This document shows positions 44,289-56,066 of a stretch of 64,000 nucleotides of DNA, piece after piece. The notes under the pieces are model-generated. The model was not told the DNA's origin, ran no database searches, and saw only the letters and a list, made by a program, of their open reading frames with translations. A program made the position numbers and the translations under genes. Source of the stretch: Nectonema munidae (taxonomy: Eukaryota; Nematomorpha; Nectonematoida; Nectonematidae); the NCBI GenBank assembly GCA_030549495.1, contig JAUIRK010001008.1, positions 248,001 to 312,000 of the forward strand, written 5' to 3'. Every line of letters begins with the position of its first letter. The first letter of the stretch is position 1.

Positions 44289-46951
44289 CCCTCGCTTGAC
44301 GGACTCAATGCTTTTTCGACGCATCGGTCAGTTATTTAACAATAGCCAAAAATTTAACAAACAAAACTTTTACCAAATTTATATGTAAATATAGTAAAAA
44401 AACAAGGAAAATAATGGTAAAATTTGATTTTTCTTAAGATAAGGCAAAAAAATGTATTTTGAATAAAAAGAATAAAACTGTACTTTTTTTGAAGATGGCG
44501 TTAAAATAAAACTAGCAACAATTTGAGCATAACGTTTTTGAATGATTTTTACACACAGTGACTCCACATTTCTCACACCTTCTAGCTGTACGGCTTCTCT
44601 TCGAAATACATTTTGAGCAAGATGCTCTTTTTGATGATGAAGGCTGATTTTCAGTTGCTTGATCATACCCATAATGTGCAAGTAAGTACTTTGTCTCCAC
44701 CGGTAATTCAGACTGTTGGGCTCTCACTTTCATTGCTTCTTCACATAGATAAAAAGCAAGTCTTTTGATAAAATACTTTTTACCACTCTGTTTTGAAGAT
44801 GGAAATTCATTAGGAGTGTTGAACCTTGCAATTATCCAGGTATTCATGACTGAAATATCCAGATAATTAGAAAACGCAGCATGTGTCCACTTACGTTTAG
44901 GTTTATAAGACCTATAAGTTCTTATCATTTTGTTAGCAACGTCTACACCACATTTAGATTCGTTGTAAACCAACAAACTTTCAGGTTTAGAGGCAACATT
45001 GCTGATTCTTACATTTTTATGTTGTGAAGATAGAATATATACAGCCTTGAAGTTACGAGTAGCATGCTTTTTCGGTATATACGCTGATAAAGAAACGTAG
45101 TCTGAATAAATTGAAAGACTCTCACATTCTTTTAACTTCAATGTTTTCAAGTGCTTTGGTCTGAATAGTGTTGGAACGAATCGTCTATTTGATGTAAATG
45201 TGCCGCACAAAGACAAGCTTTTTTGAGTACACCATACAGCAAGTTGATGACTTGTGAAGAATCTATCGGTATAGACGCCGCATCCAGTAGGAATATTGCT
45301 TTCTTGAATCAATCTTTGGCAGATTTTGAAACTTGAGAAATAAGCTCTGTCCTCCAAACCGCTAACATATATTTCAGGCTTCAAAAAGTAGAAAAACTTT
45401 GCATCATTCAGGTGATAAAACTTGATCCCATAGTGACCTGACTTTTTGGGATCATATATTTTCAGAGAACAATTACCTCTGAATGTTACTAATTGCTCAT
45501 CAATCGTCACAGTGGAGTGTGGTGTCAATAACAAGAAAAAATACTGAAAAAATGATCATGAATCTTTCGGATAGGACTCAATTTATCAGAAGCATCACGT
45601 TTTTCCTTGTCATCAAATCGTAAAAAAACATGGACAAGGATAAACATATCTCGTCCAATAGAAGCTTTCAAAAATGGAGAACCAGATTTCGAGAATAATT
45701 CTGAAACTTTTATTTTTTGATCCTCATTTTGCCCAATATATATCAACGCTCCGAAATAGGATAATAGATGATGTAATTTGAACACTTTGTATGAGTGAAA
45801 TATTTCGAATATTTAAGCTTTCAGGTCTCCCTGCTCCTTGATGTTTCGGGTCTCTAGTATACTCTGTTGCATCGGGAGCAACTAAAGTTTCATCAAGTAA
45901 TTCCTCTTCACTTGTGTAAGAAGATATAGAAGAGTCGGTGTCTAAGCTATTGAAGGAGGAGAAGGAGTCAGTAGACAAAGAAGAAGAAGAAGACATAAAG
46001 GAAAGAATGAAAATCAATTTATTCCAAGTGAGAAAAAACGCACGGCTCAAGAAATAAGAAACACGAGTTTGAGCGTGAAACAAAGTGATCAAAATGGTAC
46101 AAGGTTTGAATAGTTGAGATCAGAAGTGAAGAAGTAAATTACATACATATATAAAATGTTTTTAAAATCGTTTATGATCCTTTATTGCTTATTATTCTTG
46201 ACAAATTGAAGAGAAACGTCATCACAACGCGTATTGATGTTGTTCATAGCTTCATATCTTTTATACAATAAACAAATCAATCCCAATAACAAATCTCATC
46301 ATGACATTGCCAAGTTTATTTATGACACGATATGTGGCATTTCAAAGATACTATGACGCAAATTTATCACAATTGTTCGATACCTTTAATCATACCATTG
46401 CTCAATATTTATGGCATATGTCATTTGCATTACAAATTTGAAGTATTTATGACGTGAATCAATGAAAGAAATTATTTATGCTTTATACCAATTTTTGATA
46501 CATTTACAGCAAAAAGTTGTAATATAAATTTTGTATGATATAATCACCAAAAAAAACAAAGTCCGGTTAAATAAAGAAAATTTACTTACAAATTAATTTG
46601 TGAAAAAGAATGATTTTTCTCAACCGAAAAACTTTTTGATCGTTGCTATATATAAAAATTAATAATTATTATGCTAAGTACTATAGTAGCTTTTGAAATA
46701 ATCTAACTCAAAATTTATTATGTTTTTTATACTAATTTCATAATAATATAGATGGCGTTAAATTAAAAATTAAAAACTTCCATAGATTTTTTAATATTTA
46801 GTTTTTATTTTGTTAAACAACAGAAAAACAACTATTAAATACTAAACTATATTAAAAAAATTTTTAATCGTAATAGATAAGAAAAAAAATTGGACAAAAT
46901 GTCATAGAGTCCGTCATCCGTGTTATATTTTATATGTCCGTCAAGCGAGGG
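44289..46951 (-). mobile_element. piggyBac element with both ends, few breaks
   Basis: Inverted ends CCCTCGCTTGACGGAC (left) and CCCTCGCTTGACGGACAT (right, inverted) lie inside TTAA on both sides (44285-44288, 46952-46955). The minus-strand transposase runs from about 45990 to 44512. It has a Ser-rich acidic N terminus (MSSSSSLSTDSFSSF) and 'KASIGRDMFILVHVFLRFDD'. A 340-residue C-terminal frame holds 'VTIDEQLVTFRG' (first catalytic Asp), 'GVYTDRFFTS' (second), 'SKCGVDVANKMIRTY' (third; the usual DQM is altered to NKM) and a Cys-rich zinc finger with CEKCGVTVCKNH. Two frame changes, near 45780 and 45530, are the visible breaks. It is a younger family than the piggyBac at 14842, with different ends. 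Confidence 0.93.
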
Positions 46952-47168
46952 TTAAACAATTAAGACTAATACACAACTTTTACATTTCTGGCTTTAAAAA
47001 GAAAGCTGGGAATATTAAAAATAATTTGTCATTGTTTTAAGAATTTAAGAGCTCAACTACATTATATGATAATTGCTAATCAAATTTAAAATGCCTAAAA
47101 AAACAAAAAGCTAAAATATAATATCAACATTGCATCAAATCATGCTAGTTCTTAAAAATAAGATTCAA

Positions 47169-47985
47169 TCAATCAATATGAGTAATGATGGAGTAACAAA
47201 TATACTTCTTTACTCTTACTCTTTCTCCCTCAAAATCCCCTTTCTCCCCCGCACCGCTTATAAATGATTGACGTCCAATGAGGATTTTAACCATTTCTAT
47301 GGCACTGATTTTAATCCCCAGCAATTGTGTGCGGCTTTTGCATTTGGCAACTTGGTAAGCAACGAAATATGAGGCTTTCAATATTGGCTTATCGGTTTTT
47401 AGGAATCCAAAGGAAGTTATTTTGCCTACTTGATCGAATTTCTTTCTTTTAGCTTTCAAATCTTCAGGAGTTTGCCCTGTTTTTACCCCTTCATGTTGAT
47501 TTTGAAAGTGTTCTTTCAGTTTTGATGGCTTCAAATTGGAGTTGGAAAACACTACATTGCAAAGTAGATATTTTATCCGAATTCAACATAACTCTCATTC
47601 TATTTTATTTTTGCTGACATTTTTTACGTAATTTTATTTTATATATTTTGTCTGGAAATAAAGATTTTCGTTTTATTTTTATGAATGGTAAATTTGATAA
47701 AATTTGCAAATTAACGTTTCTGATTAAAAATGTTGAAAGAATAAAGAAGAGATACACTGGAGAAAGGGAGAGAAAAAATTCTTTATGCAAATGAAGCAGG
47801 GCAGATGAAAAATTTTTCATTAAGTAGTAATCATTTTATCGTGCTCTATGAAAATTATTGTTATTTCAGAAGTTCATTTAAAAAAATATAAAAAAAAAAA
47901 TTTTGATCAAAATTTTGGTTTTTTGAAAATATCTTCTCGCACCACAAGTGGTGCATGCATCGCTGGTTCAGAAACCCTGGTTTAG
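47169..47985 (-). mobile_element. hAT remnant with ZBED5-like N terminus
   Basis: The minus-strand 127-residue frame shows 'KPSKLKEHFQNQH' (the C-terminal half of a BED finger), then 'LKASYFVAYQVAKCK', as in ZBED5/SCAND3-type hAT-derived proteins. The frame then runs into unrelated sequence. CAGGGTTTCTGAACCAGCG (inverted, near 47965-47983) is a hAT-type terminal repeat at the expected 5' side. The other end is missing. Confidence 0.65.
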
Positions 47986-48155
47986 TGCTAGTAGGATATA
48001 GAGAATTTTCCAAAATAGTTTTTTAGGATTAAAGAGGTGGGCAAAAGGTGAAAGATTACTTCATTAAAACCTTACAAAAATTTTGTTCAAAAAAATATAT
48101 AACTTATATTGAATTAAAAAATGTTTTATCTATGATAACCTTTAAATATATTAAA

Positions 48156-49520
48156 CTACGAAGAATCCAAAATATTTTGAAAAACCTTGCTTGAAGCGTA
48201 GTTGAAAAGTTTAGTATTTATAATCTTCAAGTTCGCATTTTCCTGCGTAACATCCATTTCAAGCTTACTCGGAGGAGATTTGTTGTCAAAAATTTTATTC
48301 GAATCACATATAACGTTTTTTGGATCGCTTTCAATGTCAAAGTAGGTGTATTCGTAGTGACCAGGTATGTAGGAAAGTTTTAGCGTGTTCGTGTTAGTAT
48401 TTATGACTTGAAAAGCCTGCTTTAAATTTGTAGGATACACCTGCAAACACCTTGACAACTTTTTAAATGTGTATTGAGAGATGAGTTTGCTATTATTGCG
48501 TAATTTGTCACAATGCAGTGACACTGAGACCAAGGAAAAGCCTAGCACAGGAGCGAATAATAGAATGCAGTGTATGCACTGTCTGCTTGCTATGTCAAAA
48601 ACACGCAGACTTTCATCAAAAGATCCTGATATCAAGTGTGAACCATTGTACGTGACGAGAAGTGCAGTGATTTTTTTGGAGTGTCCTTTAAAAATGTAAT
48701 TTTTATCCTGTGCTGCATTGATTGATATGATTGGTTGATTTAAGGTTTTTTCATCGCACATATCAACTTGGCATATTTCATTGGAAGAAATGGCAACGAA
48801 GATATTGAACAAAAGGGGATCGCAAGTAAATGCTGTGATGGAAGAAGGCATGACTACGCTACATACCAACTTTTTATCGCCCTTTACTGAAATATCGTAA
48901 ATTCGGATGGAATGATCGAAAGAAGCCACAAAAAATTTATCTTCACACGTGCTTCCAACAAAAACATCGACGATTCCCAGTGAACTATCGGAAAACGTGA
49001 AATCAGCATCGACCAAGGAATCTAAGGAAAGATTGCGAATATTACAGAGAGACCAGAGAGCCACAGAGGAATCCAAAGAGGCTGATATCAGGTATGAGTT
49101 TTTATGCGTGAACTTTAGCGTGGAAATCGCTTGATAGTGTTTGGATAAAATGCACAACAATAAACCAGAATTCAGTTGCCACATATAAATACTGTTTTTA
49201 ATAACAGCCGCCAAATAATTTGAGTCTGGAGAAAGAGCCAATTTTTCAACTTTACCATGAAGAAATAATTTTTGAATCGTTTCTCTTTTATTAGTATAAT
49301 TGATGGCTTCGATTGAGTTAGAATCCTTTTGCGATGCAAAGGCATAATCACTAGTGTAGGATGTGCAGAAAGATGCGTAAAAGTTTCTTTTATTTCCGCT
49401 TTTGACAGCGCTATTCATATTCCACCGGGATATTTGAGTTGAAGTTTCGTAGTTCCATAGAGAAATGCCAGTATTAATAGCATTCTTTCCAATTCCAGTA
49501 TTTATAACAACGTATTCCAT
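48156..49520 (-). CDS. WDR18: WD-repeat protein 18 (Ipi3 orthologue)
   Basis: This 454-residue single-frame protein resembles WDR18/Ipi3 (human 432). WDR18 works with PELP1, TEX10 and LAS1L in rRNA ITS2 processing and pre-60S maturation in the nucleolus. WD-repeat units are visible at 'VEKLALSPDSNYLAAVIKNS' followed by IYMWQL (~91-116), 'ISTLKFTHKNSYLISASLDS' followed by VALWSL (~133-159), the region ending 'SFDHSIRIYDIS' (~205-216), and the best-preserved 'KGHSKKITALLVTYNGSHLI' with SGSFDESLRVFDI (~284-316). 'LLLCILSKHYQAIS' is characteristic of this subfamily. It starts at MEYVVINTG, matching the family N terminus before the first 'SLWNYETS' blade. No introns or breaks. The neighbours are transposon relics. 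Confidence 0.9.
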   Translation of the reverse strand: MEYVVINTGIGKNAINTGISLWNYETSTQISRWNMNSAVKSGNKRNFYASFCTSYTSDYAFASQKDSNSIEAINYTNKRETIQKLFLHGKVEKLALSPDSNYLAAVIKNSIYMWQLNSGLLLCILSKHYQAISTLKFTHKNSYLISASLDSSVALWSLCNIRNLSLDSLVDADFTFSDSSLGIVDVFVGSTCEDKFFVASFDHSIRIYDISVKGDKKLVCSVVMPSSITAFTCDPLLFNIFVAISSNEICQVDMCDEKTLNQPIISINAAQDKNYIFKGHSKKITALLVTYNGSHLISGSFDESLRVFDIASRQCIHCILLFAPVLGFSLVSVSLHCDKLRNNSKLISQYTFKKLSRCLQVYPTNLKQAFQVINTNTNTLKLSYIPGHYEYTYFDIESDPKNVICDSNKIFDNKSPPSKLEMDVTQENANLKIINTKLFNYASSKVFQNILDSS

Positions 49521-49524
49521 TGAA

Positions 49525-50620
49525 AGGGATTATTCAATTTTCTAAACAAATAGAAGTAATAATAAAGAGTCTATAAAAAATTATTTACAACATGTTTCAG
49601 TATCTCTATATAGAAATATACACAATTCTTTCGTTAATATGCGCACGTTGGGATCAGAAACACCTACCGCATATTAAGTGAGAGCGCATTTTAGCATCCG
49701 TCATGTCCACCATCTTGGATCTCGTCTGAGAACGAGAAGACATGAATATGCGAGAAACCGCGAGATTCGGTGTTTGAGTTGTTTTTGGTATCTATCAACC
49801 GAACTTAACATACAAAACAGGAAACAAAATTCAATACCGCAAATTTTATTGGAATTGATAATTCAATAAAATACAATAGAAATCGACTTAATTCCTTTCA
49901 ATTATATACAAAAATACTTGTGTGTACACCAAGAGGAAAGCATTTTTTACAATATTTTATTTCACTTCATGAGAAAATCATCCAGCTTCCTCTGTACAGG
50001 CTTGGTCGTAGCAAGGACTCGTAGTTTATAAAGAAGGGTAGACTGTTGAAGACTTTCAAGAAAGGGAATCATGAGTTGGATGTACTTCAGGGCTTCGGCT
50101 CGACTCAAAAATCATACAAAATGTCGTATTTTTTGGGGTCCAAGATGGCGCCGCATATTAACCGAAGATTGGTGTATATATAATCTTTTCCTTTATTTTT
50201 ATAACAAAATGTATTTTTGATGTTTTCCAAGTTGTTACTCTTCCATTATATTACGGTCGGGAGAAACGGAAAAATGCGAAAATATTCAAAAATTGCTTAC
50301 ATTTATCGTTTCGAAAAATTTCAAAGAATTGTGAAAGCTGTCAAAAAATTAAAAGAAACTTAAAAACTTTGTAAAATCGATAATGATAAAAAAAGCTAAA
50401 AAAAAAAAGGAAAATCAAAAGGTGTAGGAAAGTTTAAATAAACGAGAAAAATCACAAAAATATATAATTACTGAACAAAACAATTAGTACTTAAAATTGC
50501 TGAAGATGTAAAAATTTTAAATATGAAAAAAATAAAACAGAAGGTGAAATATGGTGAAGAATTGTCATATTAGGATTGGAATAAATGTGCGGGTATTGCT
50601 ACGGATTGCGTAAATAGGAC
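49525..50620. other. Gene-free stretch upstream of WDR18
   Basis: The promoter should lie just above 49520. GCACGTTGGGATCAGAAACAC and CCACCATCTTGGATCTC near 49640-49740 are locally GC-richer but were not assigned to a family. No coding pattern is supported. Confidence 0.4.
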
Positions 50621-50624
50621 ATAA

Positions 50625-50745
50625 CTGTACTGCGGAGTTTAAAAAGAGACAATTTGAGCCGCTTGTAATGAACTATTAGCAATATAAATAAACTAGAATT
50701 AGAACAAGAAACCTTTGAGGATCAGAGCCAGATAGTAGATGCCTC
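50625..50745 (-). repeat. Decayed SINE copy
   Basis: GACAATTTGAGCCGCTTGTA followed by ATGAACTATTAG matches the body of the SINE at 1-160 (CACAATTGAGCCGCTTGTAT, then CGAACTATGAG). The B-box end is mutated. Confidence 0.55.
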
Positions 50746-50749
50746 CAAT

Positions 50750-51530
50750 AATTTTTTTTAACAGTTTCATTAAAAAAAATAACAATCTAATCAATTCAAG
50801 TAAGGCCTTTTACTCTTATTATAGAAGTTGCATTTACCAATTTAACGTCACATGCATTGAGCACAAAAACACACTCATATGCGAATACTTACTCAAATTA
50901 TAGATGGACTAATATTTAACACAACCTTAATTTACGAGCCAGTTAAAACATTCGAATCACAATTCTTTAAGGTTTCTCAATCAAAATAAAACTAATTTCA
51001 TTGATTTAAAAGAGATAGATGAAAACATGGGAAATATTTTAACATATTTTTTTTAAAAAATAAGATTTTATTTGAAATGTATTAATAAATATTAAATTTT
51101 TATGGCTAAATAATAATTGCTTATTTATATAATTTAAAACAAAGATTTAACAACCATATTAGAAGACAAATAGTAAAACTTGGATTTATGAAAAAATTCA
51201 CTCAATACTGGAAAAAGTATGTATATATGAATTTAAAGTTCTAGATACATAAATTTTTTTATTTAAAACTAAATTTTGAAAGTGTTTAACTTTTTATTCT
51301 TTTATATAGACAAAATCAATATTTCTTTTTGACAATATAACGAGCTGTTTTTCTCTTGTTACACAATAATTTAGTTTACCAAATAAAAAATTGAAAGTTA
51401 CTTTTTGAAAATATATATCTCAAATTAAAAAGTACATCTTTTATTATGTGCAGTAAAGAAATTAATAAATGAATCTTAAAGCTTTAAAAAAAGCAATTGT
51501 AAGGATAATTAGTACTTTAAGAGTAGTACT
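50750..51530. other. Gene-free AT-rich stretch
   Basis: Nothing recognised. Confidence 0.45.
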
Positions 51531-51533
51531 TAA

Positions 51534-51743
51534 TTATTTCCACATACTTCAATAAATAATCAAGAAAAAAAGAAACATTTAGTTACTATAAAGATGCTAC
51601 AGAGAGGGGGAGAATTGAATAAAAATAAGCACTTTACCAAAAATGTACTAAAACAATTAAGTTACATAATTCTTACAAAAATCGAAATGTAATTAAAAAC
51701 AAATAAAATCAGTTGGGGTTATTTCCTGTTTTTAATTTTTTTA
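51534..51743 (+). repeat. Dispersed repeat, copy B
   Basis: Matches the reverse complement of 27690-27900. Together they define an unnamed interspersed repeat of at least 200 bp. The pogo-like MITE starting at 51744 abuts it. Confidence 0.7.
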
Positions 51744-52217
51744 TAGTGCAAATCACTAATTCGGACTTTAGTTAATCCGGCACTTTGATTATTCAGAAAA
51801 TGTTTAATTTAGTAAAATTATTGAATGATTGATCCAATTAACAACTGAACTTCTTGAGGGTTTAGAAAATACACGTTTTAAAAGGAAGAAGAACTCTTGC
51901 AAGAAAAACTAATTAGAGAACGACCAAAGCACCCAAAACAATACGTTTAAAAGAAATGTTCAAAAAATTGACTACACGCAGTAGAATCAGTACATCTGAA
52001 AATTAACTTACAAATTCTAATGTGCAATAATTTTTTTCTAGTACTTTTAGTAAACAGGCATCTGACATTGAATTTTACTTCGAGTGAAGTTTATAGTGAG
52101 AGAAATCGAGTAAGCAAGGGGTGATTTTTTTTATTAAAATAAGAATTACCAATCCGAAAAAATCACTAATTGGGAAGGACCGAATCCTAAGCATTTCAAA
52201 TTAGTGATAGTCAACTG
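51744..52217. mobile_element. pogo-like non-autonomous element
   Basis: Ends TAGTGCAAATCACTAATTCG (left) and CAGTTGACTATCACTAATTT (right, inverted) share ATCACTAATT. They are flanked by TA at 51742-51743 and 52218-52219. CGGA-containing subterminal words occur at both sides. No coding content in 474 bp. Confidence 0.68.
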
Positions 52218-52229
52218 TATTAGCCTCCA

Positions 52230-53061
52230 TTAAATTGTGTAACTATAGATGACCTAGAGAATTTTTGTGTTTTTAGGAAGTCTTTTCAACATATCATTTT
52301 TCACAAGGTCAAATTCAAATTATTCAAGAAACAGAAGCCTTCCAAATAACATATTATTGTTCCAATTGGGATTCACTTCTGTCCATAACACAAAAGCATT
52401 GAAACAAGAAATATCATGCAAAACAAGCGAAAAAGCTAGCAATTTGTTTTTCGTTTAACACTATAAGTTGCAATCATTTGATCCAATGTATCTACGCCTA
52501 ATTTATTTTTATTATAAGAAAAAATTATTTCAGGCAACTTTTTTTGATAAGAAACATTTTTATCACGATGAAGTGTACTCAAAATAGAAACTTTATACTT
52601 TTTTGGGATGTAGTGATTCAAAGTCAAAGATTTATTCATCGCTACAATATTCTAGATTCACCTTTTTATGAAGCAAAAAATAAAAGGAATTTTATTTTTA
52701 AAAATATAGTTTTTAAAAACGTTACAATTCAATACATAGTATCTTGTCAAAGCAATCTCTGCATATTTTAATGCCTCCGGAGCTTTGCAAAGCTCCTATT
52801 ATTTTTAATAATATTATTAACATATCCAATAAAAATTATAAAAAAGCCCAAAAAACAATAAAATTTTTGGGTGAAATTTTAAACTCTAGCCCTTTGTAGA
52901 ATTTTTTAGATTTTGATAATAGAAAATTTTTTTTATCAAGCTTGATCATATAAGAAACTAAATTTAGAATATTTACCATGATACCTTCTAATTATTTTTA
53001 ATTATATATATCACTGTTCATAAAATGAATTGGGTGAAATATCACCCGATAGACATGAGGG
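52230..53061 (-). mobile_element. piggyBac remnant, C-terminal part and one end
   Basis: Minus-strand 52639-52436 encodes 'KKLPEIIFSYNKNKLGVDTLDQMIATYSVKRKTN', the last catalytic block of classic piggyBac. It continues in another frame with 'HDISCFNAFVLW'. A TTAA-linked end, CCCTCATGTCTATCGGGTGA (inverted), stops at 53061. The N-terminal half is deleted. The ends differ from the two whole piggyBac elements, so this is another family. Confidence 0.75.
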
Positions 53062-53184
53062 TTAAACATCTCAAATTCTTTCTATTTAACGGTAAGTATA
53101 TAAGAAAATAATTTATTACAGACCTTATATACAATTCTATATTATTTCTTCATACTGTGTAAATTTCACGAATATTTTGAATGA

Positions 53185-53310
53185 ATGTCAGAAGATGTCC
53201 TAGTGGTCAGGACGCGGGGTCTTGATCCAGATGGTCTAGGTTGGATTTCCGATCGTGCCTGCCCCTACCATATCGGTTCAGTTATCAATGAATTCTTCCC
53301 TTGGATGCGA
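53185..53310 (+). repeat. tRNA-like SINE of a second type
   Basis: GTCCTAGTGGTCAGGACGCG is a good A box with D-arm. GGTTGGATTTCCGATC stands for the B box, and the spacing is tRNA-like. The downstream body (ATCGGTTCAGTTATCAATGA) differs from the first SINE family. The acceptor stem does not pair, so it is not called as a tRNA gene. Confidence 0.6.
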
Positions 53311-53333
53311 TTCAGTTTTTATTAAATTTAAAA

Positions 53334-53464
53334 CTCATTTAAGGCCAAGCAAAGCAGACGATATCTAAAAAAAACGCAGACGATTTATATTCAAAGTCAT
53401 TGAAAAAAGCAGACGAAGATGAAATTACTTATGTTCTAAAATAGGAACATCGGTCGTAAATGGG
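53334..53464. mobile_element. piggyBac-type MITE, copy 2
   Basis: About 131 bp, nearly identical inside to the copy at 25683-25812. The right end with TTAA (53465-53468) is intact; the left end is altered (TTTAAAACTCATTTAAGG). Confidence 0.9.
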
Positions 53465-53469
53465 TTAAT

Positions 53470-54570
53470 CTAGAAAAAAAGGGTAAAAATTTAGCTTAAA
53501 TTATTAAAATTATTTTTAAAAAGAAATGCAATAAAAATGGGCCGTGGCAAAATGAGCTAACAAAAAAGATATGAACATGAAACTTGACATACATATAAAT
53601 TTCGAGTTTCTTATTCAGAAAAATATCATCTTTATCTATAAAGTTATGTCAAAGAACTCATTCTTATGATAAGAATGCAAAAATTTTATAATTGTGAACC
53701 ATTTTTGTTACCTCGATAAGGATTGAAATGTCTATGCGAAAAAATTAAAGCAAAATTTTTTATTTTTAGAAAAAAAATAAAATTAAACAAAATATAAATA
53801 AAAACTTTAAAAATTTCTTAACAAGTAAATATATTTAAATTTTATTATAAAATAACTTAAATTAACAAATCTAGAAAATGTTAGATTATTCCCAAATAAA
53901 AAAAGCGTATTTATGCTAAAATGATTTTACAATATTTTTTGACATATTTCTCAATTTTTTTTGAAAACTATTCTATTTAATTGTACAGCTTTATTTTATA
54001 TAATAAGTACACTAAAACCGGAAGATTAAAGGTAAGTAGAGATAACTTTAATTTTAATGTATTATTCTGTTTTTATGTATAATATTTTCCAGAAAATAAA
54101 TTAAAATGATTCACCACTAATGAATATACGCAGACTTTTACTGATTATTTTTTATATGTAAAACTAAAAGACTTGTGTTTTTGTCTAGATTTACTCAATA
54201 AAAGTAATTATATAAACACTATAATTTTGAGTTTCAAATTTCAATGGGGCTAAAAATGACTCTAGTAGGCTTATATCTACTTTTAAAAGAAAAATATAAA
54301 ATTTTATATAATTTGCCTTTTTTTTAATTCCAATCGTTTCGGTAAAGTTCTATTTTAATTAGAAGTGAGATTGCGGTCAAAAATGACCCCCATTAAAAAT
54401 ATTTTTTCACTTTCTTTATATATTTTTTTGTTTCTTCTATGTAGTTGACATAACTCACAATTATTGCACCTGGGGTAAAAGCCCTTTAGGTAACTAAAAT
54501 TGACTAAAATTTTTAATTTTCATTAGGTTAAAATGCTAAAGAATTTCAAAAAATAGAATTTTCTTTTTGA
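53470..54570. other. Gene-free AT-rich stretch
   Basis: Lies between two MITE copies; no gene recognised. Confidence 0.45.
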
Positions 54571-54575
54571 ATTAA

Positions 54576-54705
54576 CCCATTTAAGGCCAAGCAAAGCAGA
54601 CAATATCTAAAAAAAACGCAGACGATTTATATTAAATTCATTGAAAAAAGCAGACGAAGATGAAATTACTTATGTTCCAAAATAGGAACATTGACCGTAA
54701 ATGAG
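54576..54705. mobile_element. piggyBac-type MITE, copy 3
   Basis: 130 bp with CCCATTTAAGGCCAAG left, CTCATTTACGGTCAA right (inverted), and TTAA on both sides (54572-54575, 54706-54709). Same orientation as copies 1 and 2. Confidence 0.92.
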
Positions 54706-54709
54706 TTAA

Positions 54710-55685
54710 ATACAAGAAAATGAAATCTATAGAAGGACTTTGTAATGAATTGTTATTGATATAAAAAAAAAGAAGTTATTTTCATGCCCTGTCTTAAACG
54801 CACAGTCACAATTTCAAAGTGCTTGAAAATTTCATAAGTGAACAAAATTTTTTCATATAATTAAAAAATCATCCAAATTAAATATTGTTAGAACACTCGT
54901 TTTTCTTAAATCAATCCATAACATACTAAAATAAATATTTTTATTGGCGAAAACCTATCATTTTATAAAATTTAATTCAGAAGAGAATGGAAATTATTTA
55001 ACTAATAGCTTTATTTTCATGTCTAAAATTTATAAACACAACTTTACTTTTTTCTATTTATTTAATATTCTAACGATTTTTTTGTAAGTTTGATAACTTT
55101 AAGTATTTACTATGTTTTGAAGGGATCATGTATATATGAGGTCCCTTAACAAGCGGGAAAAGTTGTTAATAAATTATAGACTTATTTATCGAAGTTAAAC
55201 TGAGTGAAAAGTTTTAGAGATATTAAATTATCAAATGTTTAGCAAAAATGAAAAAAATTTTGGCTTAGAAAAAAACAAACTGAAAGAATGAAAATTTCAT
55301 TAAAAATTTATATGGGAACCTCAAAGAAATATGACTTCATTAGTTCAGGGTGCGAAGTAGAAAATTTTTACTAGAGGGGGGGGGGGGAATGCTCTGGTCT
55401 GTGGAGTCACCCATTACATAGAAACACATAAACGTTGTAGGAAACGTCCCATGAGGTCTACTTCTACAAAAAAGATCAGTGCTTGTATGCATGTCTAAAG
55501 CTACATGCTACTACACTGCCTATATTTTGAGATGGATACCATACGTTCTATATATAAAAAAAGTGTCAGTGAGAATTCTTATGAATATGGGTCATGACAA
55601 ACACTGCTAAACTACAAGAGTTAAGCTATATTATTGAATGGCCTACTTACTCGATAGAAAGAATTACAATTTACAATACAACAAT
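54710..55685. other. Gene-free stretch
   Basis: AAGGGATCATGTATATATGA followed by GGTCCCTTAAC near 55121 is a short near-palindrome resembling fused ends of the Harbinger-like MITE at 22004. A G13 run lies near 55375. No gene recognised. Confidence 0.4.
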
Positions 55686-55780
55686 TTTAAAATTTATTTT
55701 AACATAAAAAAGTGGTAGTGAAAAATTCTTCGAAATTCACTTTGTTGAAAAAAGTAGGTGCTGAAAATAAGGCACACACA

Positions 55781-56066
55781 CATTGGCGGATCCAAAGGGG
55801 GGCCTCATGGGCCTAGCCCCCCCCCCCCCCTCCTATGAAAAATGGCTTCGAAAATTACCCTTAATAATGTATACACTTACATGTATAAAAAATAAAATTT
55901 TGCAATTTATTCATGGCAAAATAATGTTTTAAATATGAAAACATAGGTAATTAGTGATTCTAAAAGACATAACATAGCTGTCGTATTCTCTGAAAACTTT
56001 TAGCAAAATTGGAAAAAAATTTAATAGATTTCTGCCCCCTATAAGAAATTTCTCGATCCGCCAGTG
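55781..56066. mobile_element. 286-bp hAT MITE
   Basis: Ends CATTGGCGGATCCAAAGG (left) and CACTGGCGGATCGAG (right, inverted) are flanked by CACACACA and TACACACA. A C14 run sits near the left end. It lies inside the hAT-type transposase relic; the frame continues across it once one duplication is removed. Confidence 0.78.

Noticed and set aside
53185-53260. tRNA gene
   Set aside because: A- and B-box-like blocks are present, but the acceptor stem does not pair and a SINE-like body follows.
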